Origin: Oceanospirillum linum
Lineage (GTDB): Bacteria > Pseudomonadota > Gammaproteobacteria > Pseudomonadales > Halomonadaceae
NCBI RefSeq assembly: GCF_001995095.2
Contig: NZ_MTSD02000007.1
Span: 1 to 64,000 of the forward strand
DNA length: 64,000 bases
Direction: 5' to 3'
The translations under genes were made by a program, and so were the position numbers. Each line of letters opens with the position of its first letter. The stretch's first letter is position 1. This document shows positions 47,657-55,047 of this stretch, one piece after another. The notes beneath the pieces were generated by a model. The model did no database searches, was not told where the DNA came from, and saw nothing but the letters and a program-made list of their open reading frames with translations.

Positions 47657-48172
47657 ATGCAAGAAGGCAAAATACTGGTTGCGGAAAACCGCGGTGTATA
47701 TGTACTCAAATTTATAGGTGATGTACGTCTTACACTGTGCACAACCATTGACTCGTTGCTGAAACGAATTTTTGGCGGTGGTGATCTGAAGTCTGTGGTG
47801 ATTGACCTGACGGAAACAGAGGGTATAGACAGTACCGCTTTGGGATTACTGGCAAAGATTGCAGTCAATGCAAAAGAGGCGATGTCCCGTAAGCCTATGA
47901 TCGTATCAACCCGGGATGATATTACCCGCGTGTTGGATAGCATGGGGTTTGATCACTATTTTAATCTGCGTTATCAGCCCATCGCTCTGGATTATTCGCT
48001 GGAGGAGGCTCCGGTGCCGGATGATGAGTGTGCTGACAGTATTCGACAGAAAGTGATTGATGCGCACCGCATCCTGATGGGGTTGAACCCGCGTAATAAA
48101 GAAGAGTTTGAGCCGGTCGTTTTTGCGTTGGAAAATTGTAAAGTAACGCCGGACTTTAAGAGCTTCCACTAA
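47657..48172 (+). CDS. HsbA-like STAS anti-sigma factor antagonist
   Basis: This 171-aa protein has an N-terminal STAS domain (about 1-105) with the phosphorylatable Ser/Thr region EGIDSTALGLLAKIA, matching the DSTALG signature, and a C-terminal extension (about 110-171) of the kind found in HsbA. It is likely the substrate of the preceding phosphatase and in turn binds an anti-sigma factor, controlling flagella or biofilm. ATG 47657 is preferred over an upstream in-frame ATG at 47612, which would read back through the phosphatase gene. The two genes are separated by one base and must be co-translated. The cognate anti-sigma factor is not in the window. Confidence 0.9.
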   Translation: MQEGKILVAENRGVYVLKFIGDVRLTLCTTIDSLLKRIFGGGDLKSVVIDLTETEGIDSTALGLLAKIAVNAKEAMSRKPMIVSTRDDITRVLDSMGFDHYFNLRYQPIALDYSLEEAPVPDDECADSIRQKVIDAHRILMGLNPRNKEEFEPVVFALENCKVTPDFKSFH

Positions 48173-48199
48173 GCCGTCAGGTTTTATGACTGGCGATAT

Positions 48200-48247
48200 A
48201 ACCCTGAACCAGCTTGTGTAAAGACTGATTCAGGGTTTTGTTTTTTT
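48200..48247. terminator. Terminator between the STAS gene and transaldolase
   Basis: AACCCTGAA (48200-48208) pairs with TTCAGGGTT (48229-48237) and is followed by a T-rich tail to 48247. It separates convergent genes. Confidence 0.8.
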
Positions 48248-48256
48248 GTCGGAAAC

Positions 48257-49210
48257 TTAAAACAGTGGCGCCAGTAAGGTTTCCAGTTTTGCCTGATCGG
48301 CAGCAAACTGGCGGATACCTTCAGACAGCTTCTCTGTCGCCATAGTGTCCTGGTTCATCTGCCACCGGAATACCGCTTCATTTAATGCTTCTGGGCGAGG
48401 TGCCTGAGGTTTGTTCACCTGGAGCTTACGCTCCAATGGAGCATTGTCTGCAGCCAACTGCTCAAGTAGTGCCGGGCTGATAGTCAGACGATCACAGCCA
48501 GCCAGTTGTTCGATCTCACTGGTATTGCGAAAGCTGGCGCCCATTACAATGGTGTTGTAAGCATGTTGCTTGTAGTAGTTATAGATGCGCTGCACTGACA
48601 TCACGCCAGGGTCTTTTTCTTCAGTGAAATCCTGATCGGGATAGGCTGCTTTATGCCAGTCCAGAATACGGCCGACAAAAGGAGAGATCAGGGTCGCTCC
48701 GGCCTCAGCGCAGGCGACAGCCTGGGTTTGAGAGAAAATAAGCGTCAGGTTACAGGTGATCCCCTCCTGCTCCAGAATCTCTGCGGCTTTGATACCTTCC
48801 CAGGTCGCAGCTATTTTAATCAGTACCCGCTCACGACCTACGCCTTGCTCCTGGTACAGTGCTATCAGACGCCGTGCTTTCTCAACGGTCGCCCGGATAT
48901 CAAACGAGAGGCGAGCACTCACCTCAGTTGATATATATCCGGGAATGATAGCGCTGATCTGAGCACCAATCGCTACAGCGATTCGATCAACGGCGTAATC
49001 CTTTTGCTGCTCAGGGTCAGGGGTTTCCCGCTGAGCTTGCTGCACCGCCTGTTCAATCAGACTCTGATACCTGGGTTTATCGGCTACTTTAAGCACCAGT
49101 GACGGGTTGGTGGTTGCGTCTTGTGGTTTTAGCTGTTCGATGGCATCAATATCGCCGGTGTCGGCTACGACAACCGTCATTTGACGCAGTTGTTCCAGTT
49201 TACTGGCCAT
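48257..49210 (-). CDS. tal: Transaldolase
   Basis: This 317-aa enzyme of the non-oxidative pentose phosphate pathway transfers a dihydroxyacetone unit between sugar phosphates. The Schiff-base lysine is Lys132 in [18 protein letters not shown], as in E. coli TalB, and the N-terminal DTGD and [11 protein letters not shown] motifs are present. The length equals TalB (317 aa). It is downstream of dusA on the same strand with a 120-bp gap that has no further gene, so they may be independently transcribed. Confidence 0.96.
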   Translation of the reverse strand: MASKLEQLRQMTVVVADTGDIDAIEQLKPQDATTNPSLVLKVADKPRYQSLIEQAVQQAQRETPDPEQQKDYAVDRIAVAIGAQISAIIPGYISTEVSARLSFDIRATVEKARRLIALYQEQGVGRERVLIKIAATWEGIKAAEILEQEGITCNLTLIFSQTQAVACAEAGATLISPFVGRILDWHKAAYPDQDFTEEKDPGVMSVQRIYNYYKQHAYNTIVMGASFRNTSEIEQLAGCDRLTISPALLEQLAADNAPLERKLQVNKPQAPRPEALNEAVFRWQMNQDTMATEKLSEGIRQFAADQAKLETLLAPLF

Positions 49211-49330
49211 GGTGATTTTACCTGCGGTTCGTTAAGTTCTTTATTTTTAAAGAGAATTCAACAGAACCGCAATAGCACTAAGGTGGTGCAGGTCGTATTA
49301 TCTGAAGTGGATCACGATCTACGGCAAGTT

Positions 49331-50353
49331 TTACTCACTGAAGGCTGCATCCTGTATCGCCTGCTCAGACACCAGTGCCATCGCCTGCTCCAGAACCTCC
49401 GGGCCTGCACCCTCTTTATAAGCATTTTCACTGATATGGCGACGGAATTTACGCCCCCCCGGACAGCCCTGGAAAATACCCAGCAGGTGACGGGTGATGT
49501 GACCCAGGTAGGTGCCCTTTGAGCGCTGTTGCTCAATATAAGGCAGCATTTTAACCAGGACATCATGACGGCTGATAACCGGTGTATCCAGGCCAAAAAT
49601 TTTGCGGTCTACTTCCGCTAAAAGATAAGGGTTCTGGTAAGCTTCACGGCCCACCATAACGCCATCTGTATGTTCCAGATGCGTTGCCATCTGGTCAAAA
49701 GTGGTGATACCGCCATTGATCATGATCTCAAGCTCCGGGTATGCCTGTTTCATGCGATAAACCAGATCATAATCCAGAGGCGGTACATCACGGTTTTGCT
49801 TAGGACTTAAGCCCTCAAGCCAGGCTTTTCGGGCGTGCAGTGTAAAACTTTTACAACCTGCTTTGGCTACGGTCTCAATAAATTGAGGTAATGTTTCTTC
49901 CGGGTCTTGTTCATCAATACCGATCCGGCACTTTACCGTTATCTCCGTATCGGTTGCTGACTGCATCGCAGACACGCACTCAGCGACCAGATCTGCGTGC
50001 CCCATCAGGCAGGCTCCGATCATATTATTCTGCACCCGGTCACTGGGGCAGCCCACATTCAGGTTGATCTCGTCATAGCCAAATTCGGTGGCTTTTGCGC
50101 TGCACTTCGCCAGATCACCGGGGTTGCTGCCGCCCAACTGTAGCGCCACCGGGTGCTCCTCCTGGTTGTAGGCCAGAAAACGGTCCGGGTCTTTACCAAA
50201 CAGAATCGCGCCGGTGGTCACCATCTCTGTGTACAGCAAGGCTTCTTTGGACAGCAGGCGAGCAAAGTACCTGTAGTGTTGGTCAGTCCAGTCCATCATG
50301 GGGGCGACGGAAAAACGGCGATGGCGGCTAATTGGGCTTTTTTCAGTATTCAT
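49331..50353 (-). CDS. dusA: tRNA-dihydrouridine(20/20a) synthase DusA
   Basis: This 340-aa FMN-dependent reductase makes dihydrouridine at positions 20/20a of tRNA. Signatures: RRFSVAPMMDWTDQHYRYFA (FMN-binding N-terminus), INLNVGCPSDRVQNNMIGAC with the catalytic Cys, TVKCRIGIDE and MINGGITTFD. The length fits DusA rather than DusB/C (about 320). The 5' end of dusA genes is a known integration target for prophages and islands carrying a specific tyrosine integrase, and an integrase fragment lies about 135 bp from this start. The gene itself looks intact. Confidence 0.96.
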   Translation of the reverse strand: MNTEKSPISRHRRFSVAPMMDWTDQHYRYFARLLSKEALLYTEMVTTGAILFGKDPDRFLAYNQEEHPVALQLGGSNPGDLAKCSAKATEFGYDEINLNVGCPSDRVQNNMIGACLMGHADLVAECVSAMQSATDTEITVKCRIGIDEQDPEETLPQFIETVAKAGCKSFTLHARKAWLEGLSPKQNRDVPPLDYDLVYRMKQAYPELEIMINGGITTFDQMATHLEHTDGVMVGREAYQNPYLLAEVDRKIFGLDTPVISRHDVLVKMLPYIEQQRSKGTYLGHITRHLLGIFQGCPGGRKFRRHISENAYKEGAGPEVLEQAMALVSEQAIQDAAFSE

Positions 50354-50423
50354 GCAGGTTTCAGCGGGTTCTATTCAGTTGAGTTTTCACTGTGGGTACT
50401 CTGAAATACCCCAGAATATCGAA

Positions 50424-50445
50424 ATTAGTGCACCATTAGTGCACC
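50424..50445 (+). repeat. Tandem 11-bp repeat beside the integrase remnant
   Basis: ATTAGTGCACC occurs twice in immediate succession (50424-50434, 50435-50445). Just after it, GAGAATGATTCTC (50458-50470) is a perfect palindrome around TGA. Both lie between dusA and the integrase fragment, where integrase arm sites or an operator would be expected. Confidence 0.6.
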
Positions 50446-50488
50446 AGGTACACGGCTGAGAATGATTCTCTCAAGGACTGGTGTGCTG

Positions 50489-50593
50489 ATGGCGACTTTT
50501 CAAAAACGTGGTACACGATGGCGTGCCATTGTACGCAAAAAAGGGCACGCAACACAGAGCAAAAGCTTCACGATAAAATTAAGCGCATGGTGA
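50489..50593 (+). pseudogene. Phage integrase, N-terminal remnant
   Basis: The 34-codon frame starts MATFQKRGTRWRAIVRKKGH and ends at TGA 50591-50593. This resembles the N-terminal arm-binding domain of tyrosine recombinases, whose usual form reads I/V-x-K-RGx-W-A-I-R-KKG followed by SKSF. The catalytic core is missing altogether, so the gene is dead. Position next to dusA suggests it once encoded a dusA-specific integrase. Confidence 0.7.
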
Positions 50594-50685
50594 GAAAAAT
50601 GGTTGTGGGAGGGGATAGTCTGGAGGTTTTTTTGTGAACAATCGAATGCGATCAGAGGTTATCCTGCTGAGCAATTTGCTCGGCT

Positions 50686-51267
50686 TTATCTTTTACGCTT
50701 GGCTTTTAGCGGTTTGTCCTGCCATTTCTGAGCCAACGCTTCAAATTCACACCACGTAGTAGGCCGCTGATTCTGACGTCTGACATTTTCAATGTAGGGC
50801 TGGCAGAATTCGTACATATGCACCAAAGTTGAGTAGCTGGAATCTTTGAGGATCGCTTCATCATAGATGCCCCGCTTAACACCAACGGCAACATACTCGT
50901 AGTAGTTCAAGACGTAATTGATCGACGCAGCTTGATCTCTTTTGGTCTGGTCGTTGGACAGGTCGTAGGCGAATTGTGCAAGTTCAACCGTAGAATCTTT
51001 GTGTAACTGGCTAATGGTTTTTATGCCGTCACGAAGTTTTTTGTCATTTTTGGAGTTGAAAATGACATCAGCAGAGTTTTTGCGGCGGGTCATCTGTCGG
51101 GCAGAAAATACAGCCCAAGCTGCGAAAAAAGCAGTCAGGACAATCGCTGCAGTCTGAACCCAAAAGCCTATGCTCTCTCCCAAAAACAAAGAGGCCTGCT
51201 GTGTGGCCTCTTCTGCTATGGGTTTAATAAAGCCTTCAGCGTCCTTTGTGGAAGGCATCTTCGTCAC
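50686..51267 (-). CDS. DUF4760-like membrane protein
   Basis: This 193-aa protein has one N-terminal transmembrane helix (about 34-54, FWVQTAAIVLTAFFAAWAVF) followed by a basic QMTRRK stop and a cytoplasmic helical domain. The segments NYYEYVAVGVKRGIYDEAIL and CEFEALAQKW resemble DUF4760 proteins. The function is unknown, though such proteins are frequent in mobile and defence regions. I take GTG 51267 as the start because GAGGG lies 6 nt upstream; the ATG at 51258 has its Shine-Dalgarno too far away. It is divergent from the following ORF cluster and is probably island cargo. Confidence 0.7.
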   Translation of the reverse strand: MTKMPSTKDAEGFIKPIAEEATQQASLFLGESIGFWVQTAAIVLTAFFAAWAVFSARQMTRRKNSADVIFNSKNDKKLRDGIKTISQLHKDSTVELAQFAYDLSNDQTKRDQAASINYVLNYYEYVAVGVKRGIYDEAILKDSSYSTLVHMYEFCQPYIENVRRQNQRPTTWCEFEALAQKWQDKPLKAKRKR

Positions 51268-51625
51268 TAGAAGCCCTCGTAATCATCACTTCTGTACGGC
51301 ATGGTCTCACCCCTTAGGTAAGTTAGTTGGCGGGCTACAAGCAAAGCTTGTAATCAACAACCCCAGTTTAACCGGAGCTAACCCTGTTCCTCAAATTATT
51401 TGTTGCGGTAATATCGTGTATGATTCTCAATCTGTCACGAAAACCGTGGTGATTTTGTGTGAAATTGCTACGCGCAACGCACAAGAAACTCAAGATTTAT
51501 TGAATGCGATCAGGGATGCTCCGGCCAAGTGGCTTTCTTTTGCGTATCCGATTTTTGACTTGAGTGAGTTTTGGTCTACTGACCTTAAAGAGGAAATTAG
51601 GGTAGATGGATTTAATTCAAATTGA
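51170..51625 (+). CDS. Hypothetical protein, start uncertain
   Basis: The frame runs to TGA 51623-51625. If started at ATG 51170 it gives 151 aa but overlaps the opposite-strand DUF4760-like gene by 98 bp, and its first 40 residues look non-biological. The downstream part (from about 51320), KLVGGLQAKLVINNPSLTGA, then TKTVVILCEIATRNAQETQD, looks like a genuine soluble domain. No convincing start codon lies inside that part, so it may be the 3' remnant of a longer gene disrupted by island decay, or be started from a GTG near 51416. Its stop overlaps the next start, so it seems to be the head of the coupled cluster. I do not recognise the family. Confidence 0.45.
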   Translation: MLSPKNKEACCVASSAMGLIKPSASFVEGIFVTRSPRNHHFCTAWSHPLGKLVGGLQAKLVINNPSLTGANPVPQIICCGNIVYDSQSVTKTVVILCEIATRNAQETQDLLNAIRDAPAKWLSFAYPIFDLSEFWSTDLKEEIRVDGFNSN

Positions 51626-51948
51626 CACTACAGGTTGTCGAATCGCCTTTTGCAATTAGCAAAGGCTTAGAGCATCTTGGGCCAAAACACCATGCGATTG
51701 TTCTTGGTAAAAATATCAAAGATGGATTGGTGTACATTGCAGAGCGCGTGCACACTGGCTATCAAGTTGTGACCTACAACAGCTTTAATGAGCGTCACGC
51801 TAATAATGGCACTATCTATATTCACAAAAATGACGGCGATTATGATGGCATTGATGCTGCAAATAAGGCATTAAGTGAGACTAAGGCAGGTGGTAAAGGG
51901 GTATACAACTTAATTACCAACAACTGTGTTGATGGAGTAAAGAAATGA
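51622..51948 (+). CDS. Small papain-fold-like (LRAT/NlpC-type) protein, tentative
   Basis: This 108-aa protein has the segment GPKHHAIVLGKNIKDGLVYI near the N-terminus and ITNNCVDGVKK at the very end. A His-strand followed late by an Asn-Cys is the arrangement of permuted papain-like folds (LRAT, some NlpC/P60), in which His and Cys are catalytic. The assignment rests on these short motifs only. It starts with TTG 51622 overlapping the previous stop, and its TGA overlaps the ATG of the PDZ-YbjQ gene. The Cys is close to the C-terminus, so the fold may be completed by another subunit, or the gene may be truncated. Confidence 0.6.
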   Translation: MTLQVVESPFAISKGLEHLGPKHHAIVLGKNIKDGLVYIAERVHTGYQVVTYNSFNERHANNGTIYIHKNDGDYDGIDAANKALSETKAGGKGVYNLITNNCVDGVKK

Positions 51949-52625
51949 AGGGACTTCGTGTTCGGGATATTGTTAATTTTGATGGCAATGGCCACAAGGC
52001 CGGAATCATTATAGATGATGTATTGATAGGGCTGAATCAGCACAAACTGGACTCAGTTGATGAACTCATCAGCTTAATGCAAATGTTGAATGGTGCTGAT
52101 TGTACGATTACTTTATCCCGAAAGGGTGAATTGAAAAAAGTGACCCTTCCATCTGGATCTCTGGGCTTGTCGCTGTTACCGGTTGACGTTGAAAATACCT
52201 TCTTTGAAGTTGACCCAGATGCCGAAGAGTTTAAAGGCCGCTTTGACTCTGTTGATGATCAGTTCAACCAGTTGAAAAACTTAGAAAATATCGTACTGAC
52301 AACCACGCCAGAAGTAGATGGTTACCGTGTTGTAAAAAACTTAGGTATTATCGGTGCCGAGTGTGCCTTTGGTATGAATGTTTTCAAAGACTTGTTTTCA
52401 TCTGTATCTGATATTGTTGGTGGCCGCAGCGGCGCAATTCAGAGCACCTTACGTGATGCTCGCACCGCCAGCCTTACCGATCTAAAGCGAGAAGCGTATC
52501 AAAAAGGAGCTAATGCCGTTATTGGTGTTAGCCTTGATTACAGCGAATTTTCCGGCGGTGGTAAGTCGATGTTGTTTGTTGCGGTAACAGGAACGGCTGT
52601 TGTTATTGAGGCTTTAGCAGAATAA
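51945..52625 (+). CDS. PDZ-like domain fused to a YbjQ (UPF0145) domain
   Basis: This 226-aa soluble protein has an N-terminal half (about 1-75) reading DVLIGLNQHKLDSVDELISL followed by GADCTITLSRKGELKKVTLP, a PDZ-like pattern of the bacterial protease class. The C-terminal half (about 115-226) reads LTTTPEVDGYRVVKNLGIIG, then DLKREAYQKGANAVIGVSLD, the YbjQ/heavy-metal-binding-like family that forms pentameric rings. The fusion suggests a scaffold that binds peptides. It is the third gene of the coupled cluster; its ATG overlaps the previous stop. A 92-bp gap separates it from the AbiC-like gene. Confidence 0.85.
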   Translation: MKGLRVRDIVNFDGNGHKAGIIIDDVLIGLNQHKLDSVDELISLMQMLNGADCTITLSRKGELKKVTLPSGSLGLSLLPVDVENTFFEVDPDAEEFKGRFDSVDDQFNQLKNLENIVLTTTPEVDGYRVVKNLGIIGAECAFGMNVFKDLFSSVSDIVGGRSGAIQSTLRDARTASLTDLKREAYQKGANAVIGVSLDYSEFSGGGKSMLFVAVTGTAVVIEALAE

Positions 52626-52717
52626 AGCTCTTGCAGCTGGCTGGTCTCAGATCGTGTTGTTTTAGTCGCAAGCTGACTGTATTTTCATGATAGGTTAATG
52701 GTGAAAGGGATATTGAA

Positions 52718-54160
52718 GTGAGTGAGTCCTATATCAGTGGAGTAACTTTTTTCTTTTTTGCATTAGGCGTTGTTCTTTTGATTGCTTACCTACCGCTTAG
52801 ATTTTCTATGAATTCAGGTTTTTCTGGCAAGTTGTTGGTGACTGCTGCGATTAGTTTTATCTCTGGTTTTTATGTTCAGTATCAGAATGGATTGCAAGTT
52901 GTTGATTATGAGTTAGCCCTGTTTTTAATTAGCTGTGCAATTGCTATGTGGGTCTCAAACTTTGCGGTCTACAATTATGGCAGTGGGATTGATCTATTTG
53001 TTGAGGATAGAGGGCTAGGTGATTTCTCATCCTTTTTAAGGAAAACAATTAAAGCAACAGTTTTTGTTGTTCCTTTTGTCCTTGTCGTTAATGTTTTAAT
53101 GCAAATATTATTCGTTAGCTTCAAAGTTGATGTAGATGATGAAGGAAATCTGGTTAGAGCTTCCCTGATTGAACATCTTGGAACTTTTGGGGATTTCTTT
53201 GGCGGTACGCTGACACCTATCCTTACCTTTGTCAGTATTGTTTTGCTGTTGATGACAATCAGGCAAACTCAAAGTGCCAACAAGCTTTCTGGAGAAATGT
53301 TAGACCAAGCAACCAAGCAGCTGGATATTACGGCTAGAGAGTTTGAGCGTGCTCGTCTTGAGCACGAACGCACGGCAAATGCGCTTCAGGAGCAAGAGCG
53401 CAATCAGCGTATTCAACAATTTGAAAATGCATATTTCACGATGCTTGATCGTATCTTATCCGAACAGACAAATATCCGAGGTGCTCAGGAAGAACTGCTC
53501 AGCCTGATCTCGGTTAAAGTTGATGAATTTAGTGTGGAATCTATATGTAATATTCTTCTCCACACGGATGGCAGGGTTTCTAAGCTCAATATCATGATGT
53601 ATCAGCTTTTTAAATTAATAGAAAATGATTTTCCTTACTATAAGGTTGATGATTTTTTATTTGGTAATACGCTTGAGGATTTTGAGGCAGCAAAAATTTC
53701 TGCGTCCACAGAGAATAATAAGATAAAGAGAAGGTATTATCGTCAATTTAGGTCATTTATTTCTGATATAACTCTTTTCTATATGTTTGTTAATTGCTCT
53801 CCTGTGAATGTGTCATTTGGTAAGGCTTTTGTTGATTACAATAATTTTGTTACGAATTCTTCATTTTTTGAGCATTTGGACTTTAGGGTTGTTATTGACT
53901 TGCTTAATAGTTATAGGGTTGAGGTGGAACGGGAGTTAAAATCAACAGAGTCAAGGTTTGACGAATTAATTGAAGAGGTTGGTAGTGGAGGTGAGATAGA
54001 TCAGCTTGATAAAGATATTAAGACGATGGAAGCGATTCTAGCTACAGCCCCCTCTAAAAATGATTATATAGTTACAATCAAAAGTTTTTTTGACAGTTAT
54101 GGTCCAGATTCTCGCGCATTTGGGAATTCTGTATATACTAAATACTTAAAGCAATCTTAG
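52718..54160 (+). CDS. Putative phage abortive-infection membrane protein (putAbiC-like)
   Basis: This 480-aa protein has an N-terminal membrane region with four to five helices (about 7-27, 35-55, 62-84, 108-133, and about 166-182). The fifth contains FGDFFGGTLTPILTFVS, a signature of the putative phage abortive-infection family related to AbiC. A long coiled coil follows (about 185-240), then the family's helical domain, with ENAYFTMLDRI and YYRQFRSFISDITLFYMFV. Family members are thought to kill or arrest the phage-infected cell, but the mechanism is unknown. The gene is AT-rich compared with the core genes beside it, supporting transfer. It is followed by a terminator and probably shares transcription with the cluster upstream. 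Confidence 0.85.
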   Translation: MSESYISGVTFFFFALGVVLLIAYLPLRFSMNSGFSGKLLVTAAISFISGFYVQYQNGLQVVDYELALFLISCAIAMWVSNFAVYNYGSGIDLFVEDRGLGDFSSFLRKTIKATVFVVPFVLVVNVLMQILFVSFKVDVDDEGNLVRASLIEHLGTFGDFFGGTLTPILTFVSIVLLLMTIRQTQSANKLSGEMLDQATKQLDITAREFERARLEHERTANALQEQERNQRIQQFENAYFTMLDRILSEQTNIRGAQEELLSLISVKVDEFSVESICNILLHTDGRVSKLNIMMYQLFKLIENDFPYYKVDDFLFGNTLEDFEAAKISASTENNKIKRRYYRQFRSFISDITLFYMFVNCSPVNVSFGKAFVDYNNFVTNSSFFEHLDFRVVIDLLNSYRVEVERELKSTESRFDELIEEVGSGGEIDQLDKDIKTMEAILATAPSKNDYIVTIKSFFDSYGPDSRAFGNSVYTKYLKQS

Positions 54161-54241
54161 CCTCCCCCTTGCAATCATGCCTCAAATCCTCCAGCATTCC
54201 CACCTGAGGCGTGAGAACCTCTTTGCTGTAACCGGACGCAC

Positions 54242-54267
54242 CCAACCCCGAAAGTGTTGGTTTTTTT
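54242..54267 (+). terminator. Terminator after the AbiC-like gene
   Basis: CCAAC (54242-54246) pairs with GTTGG (54256-54260), followed by T7. The stem is short, but the T-tract is strong. Confidence 0.65.
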
Positions 54268-54319
54268 GTGCCTGAAATTTGACTAATTCCCTACCCGAAT
54301 AGCGCCCTTAGTGCGCCAT

Positions 54320-54440
54320 TTATGGTCGGGAGGGCGACGAATAAAATACCCGCAAGGGGAATAAGTCCGCGGTCGTTACAGCCGTTCTCAACCTCCTGAC
54401 CACCCACGTGAGAATGGGTATTTTGAGAAAAATGTAACGG
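54320..54440 (+). ncRNA. Possible C4-like phage antisense RNA leader
   Basis: The stretch between the terminator and the KilA-N gene lacks an ORF and contains GGGAGGGCGACGAATAAAAT (54330-54349) and CCACCCACGTGAGAATGGG, which look like the structured leader found before phage P1/P4-type antirepressor genes. Local inverted repeats (CCCACGTGAGAATGGG, CTCAACCTCC) are present. This is pattern memory, not a search. Confidence 0.3.
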
Positions 54441-54451
54441 AGGCCAATCCT

Positions 54452-54913
54452 ATGGCTGCTCAACTCTCGATCTTTTCAGAAAACATCCGTTCTGCGGATG
54501 GCCTGTACTCCCTCAATGATTTACACAAAGCCAGCGGCGGACTGAATAAGCACAGCCCTCGCTATTGGACTACCAACGAACAGACCAAAGAATTAATTGC
54601 CGAAATTGAAAAAGACGGAATTCCGTCTATTTCACAGAAGCCGCGTCTTGGTACATGGGTTTGTCGGGAATTGGTATTTTCTTACGCCACGAGGATCAGC
54701 CCTAAGTTCCATCTGCATGTGATCCTTGCCTTTGATCAAATGTCCAATCAGTCTAAACCGAAGCAGGCGATCCGTTCAGAGAGAATGCGTTGTCTGCCCG
54801 CCCTGACCAAGGGCAAAACCTCTTACCTGACTGGCCGCTACACCTCAGACGGTCGGGCCGTTCTGGCTAAGCGGGAAAGCCCCGCCTTTTACCCCTTCGC
54901 TCAGGTTCGGTAA
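54452..54913 (+). CDS. Phage KilA-N domain protein
   Basis: This 153-aa protein carries an N-terminal KilA-N DNA-binding domain (about 1-110), shown by GLYSLNDLHKASGGLNKHSP, YWTTNEQTKELIAEIEKDG, GTWVCRELVFSYATRISPKF and HVILAFDQM. KilA-N proteins are phage antirepressors or regulators. The expected C-terminal antirepressor part is replaced by a short tail (from about 112), so the gene may be truncated or fused to unrelated sequence. GGAGG precedes the ATG. Along with the integrase remnant it shows the island's phage ancestry. Confidence 0.8.
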   Translation: MAAQLSIFSENIRSADGLYSLNDLHKASGGLNKHSPRYWTTNEQTKELIAEIEKDGIPSISQKPRLGTWVCRELVFSYATRISPKFHLHVILAFDQMSNQSKPKQAIRSERMRCLPALTKGKTSYLTGRYTSDGRAVLAKRESPAFYPFAQVR

Positions 54914-54971
54914 GTATAAAGAACAGACCTGCCAGCAAATCTATTTATGCAGGCCAGACAATAAAGCGGTT

Positions 54972-55000
54972 ATGACTTGATTAAGGTTGCTTACTATATT
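54972..55000 (+). promoter_or_regulatory. Putative sigma-70 promoter of the zinc porin gene
   Basis: ATGACT (54972-54977) and TATATT (54995-55000) are spaced by 17 bp. The start of transcription would fall near 55007, just before the Zur box. Confidence 0.5.
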
Positions 55001-55009
55001 AGATTGCAC

Positions 55010-55032
55010 GAAATGTTATGTTGTAACATATC
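55010..55032 (+). promoter_or_regulatory. Zur box
   Basis: GAAATGTTATG then TTGTAACATATC (23 bp) forms a near-perfect palindrome that closely matches the gammaproteobacterial Zur operator (GAAATGTTATA-N-TATAACATTTC). Placed over the transcription start, zinc-loaded Zur would repress the porin gene, inducing it in zinc starvation. Confidence 0.88.
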
Positions 55033-55047
55033 TTAATGAGGTGTTTT

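Noticed and set aside
50666-50694. Plus-strand hairpin with T-rich tail as terminator
   Set aside because: It would lie on the strand opposite to the adjacent gene and follows no intact plus-strand gene; stem includes a G-U pair. Left out as unsupported.
54332-54339. GGGCGACG shared with the dusA 5' end as an attachment-site copy
   Set aside because: Eight bases are too few, and flanking bases do not match the dusA sequence.
55036-55047. ATG at 55036 as start of the zinc porin
   Set aside because: It stands 4 bp after the Zur box with no Shine-Dalgarno, while GTG 55048 has GAGG at good spacing.
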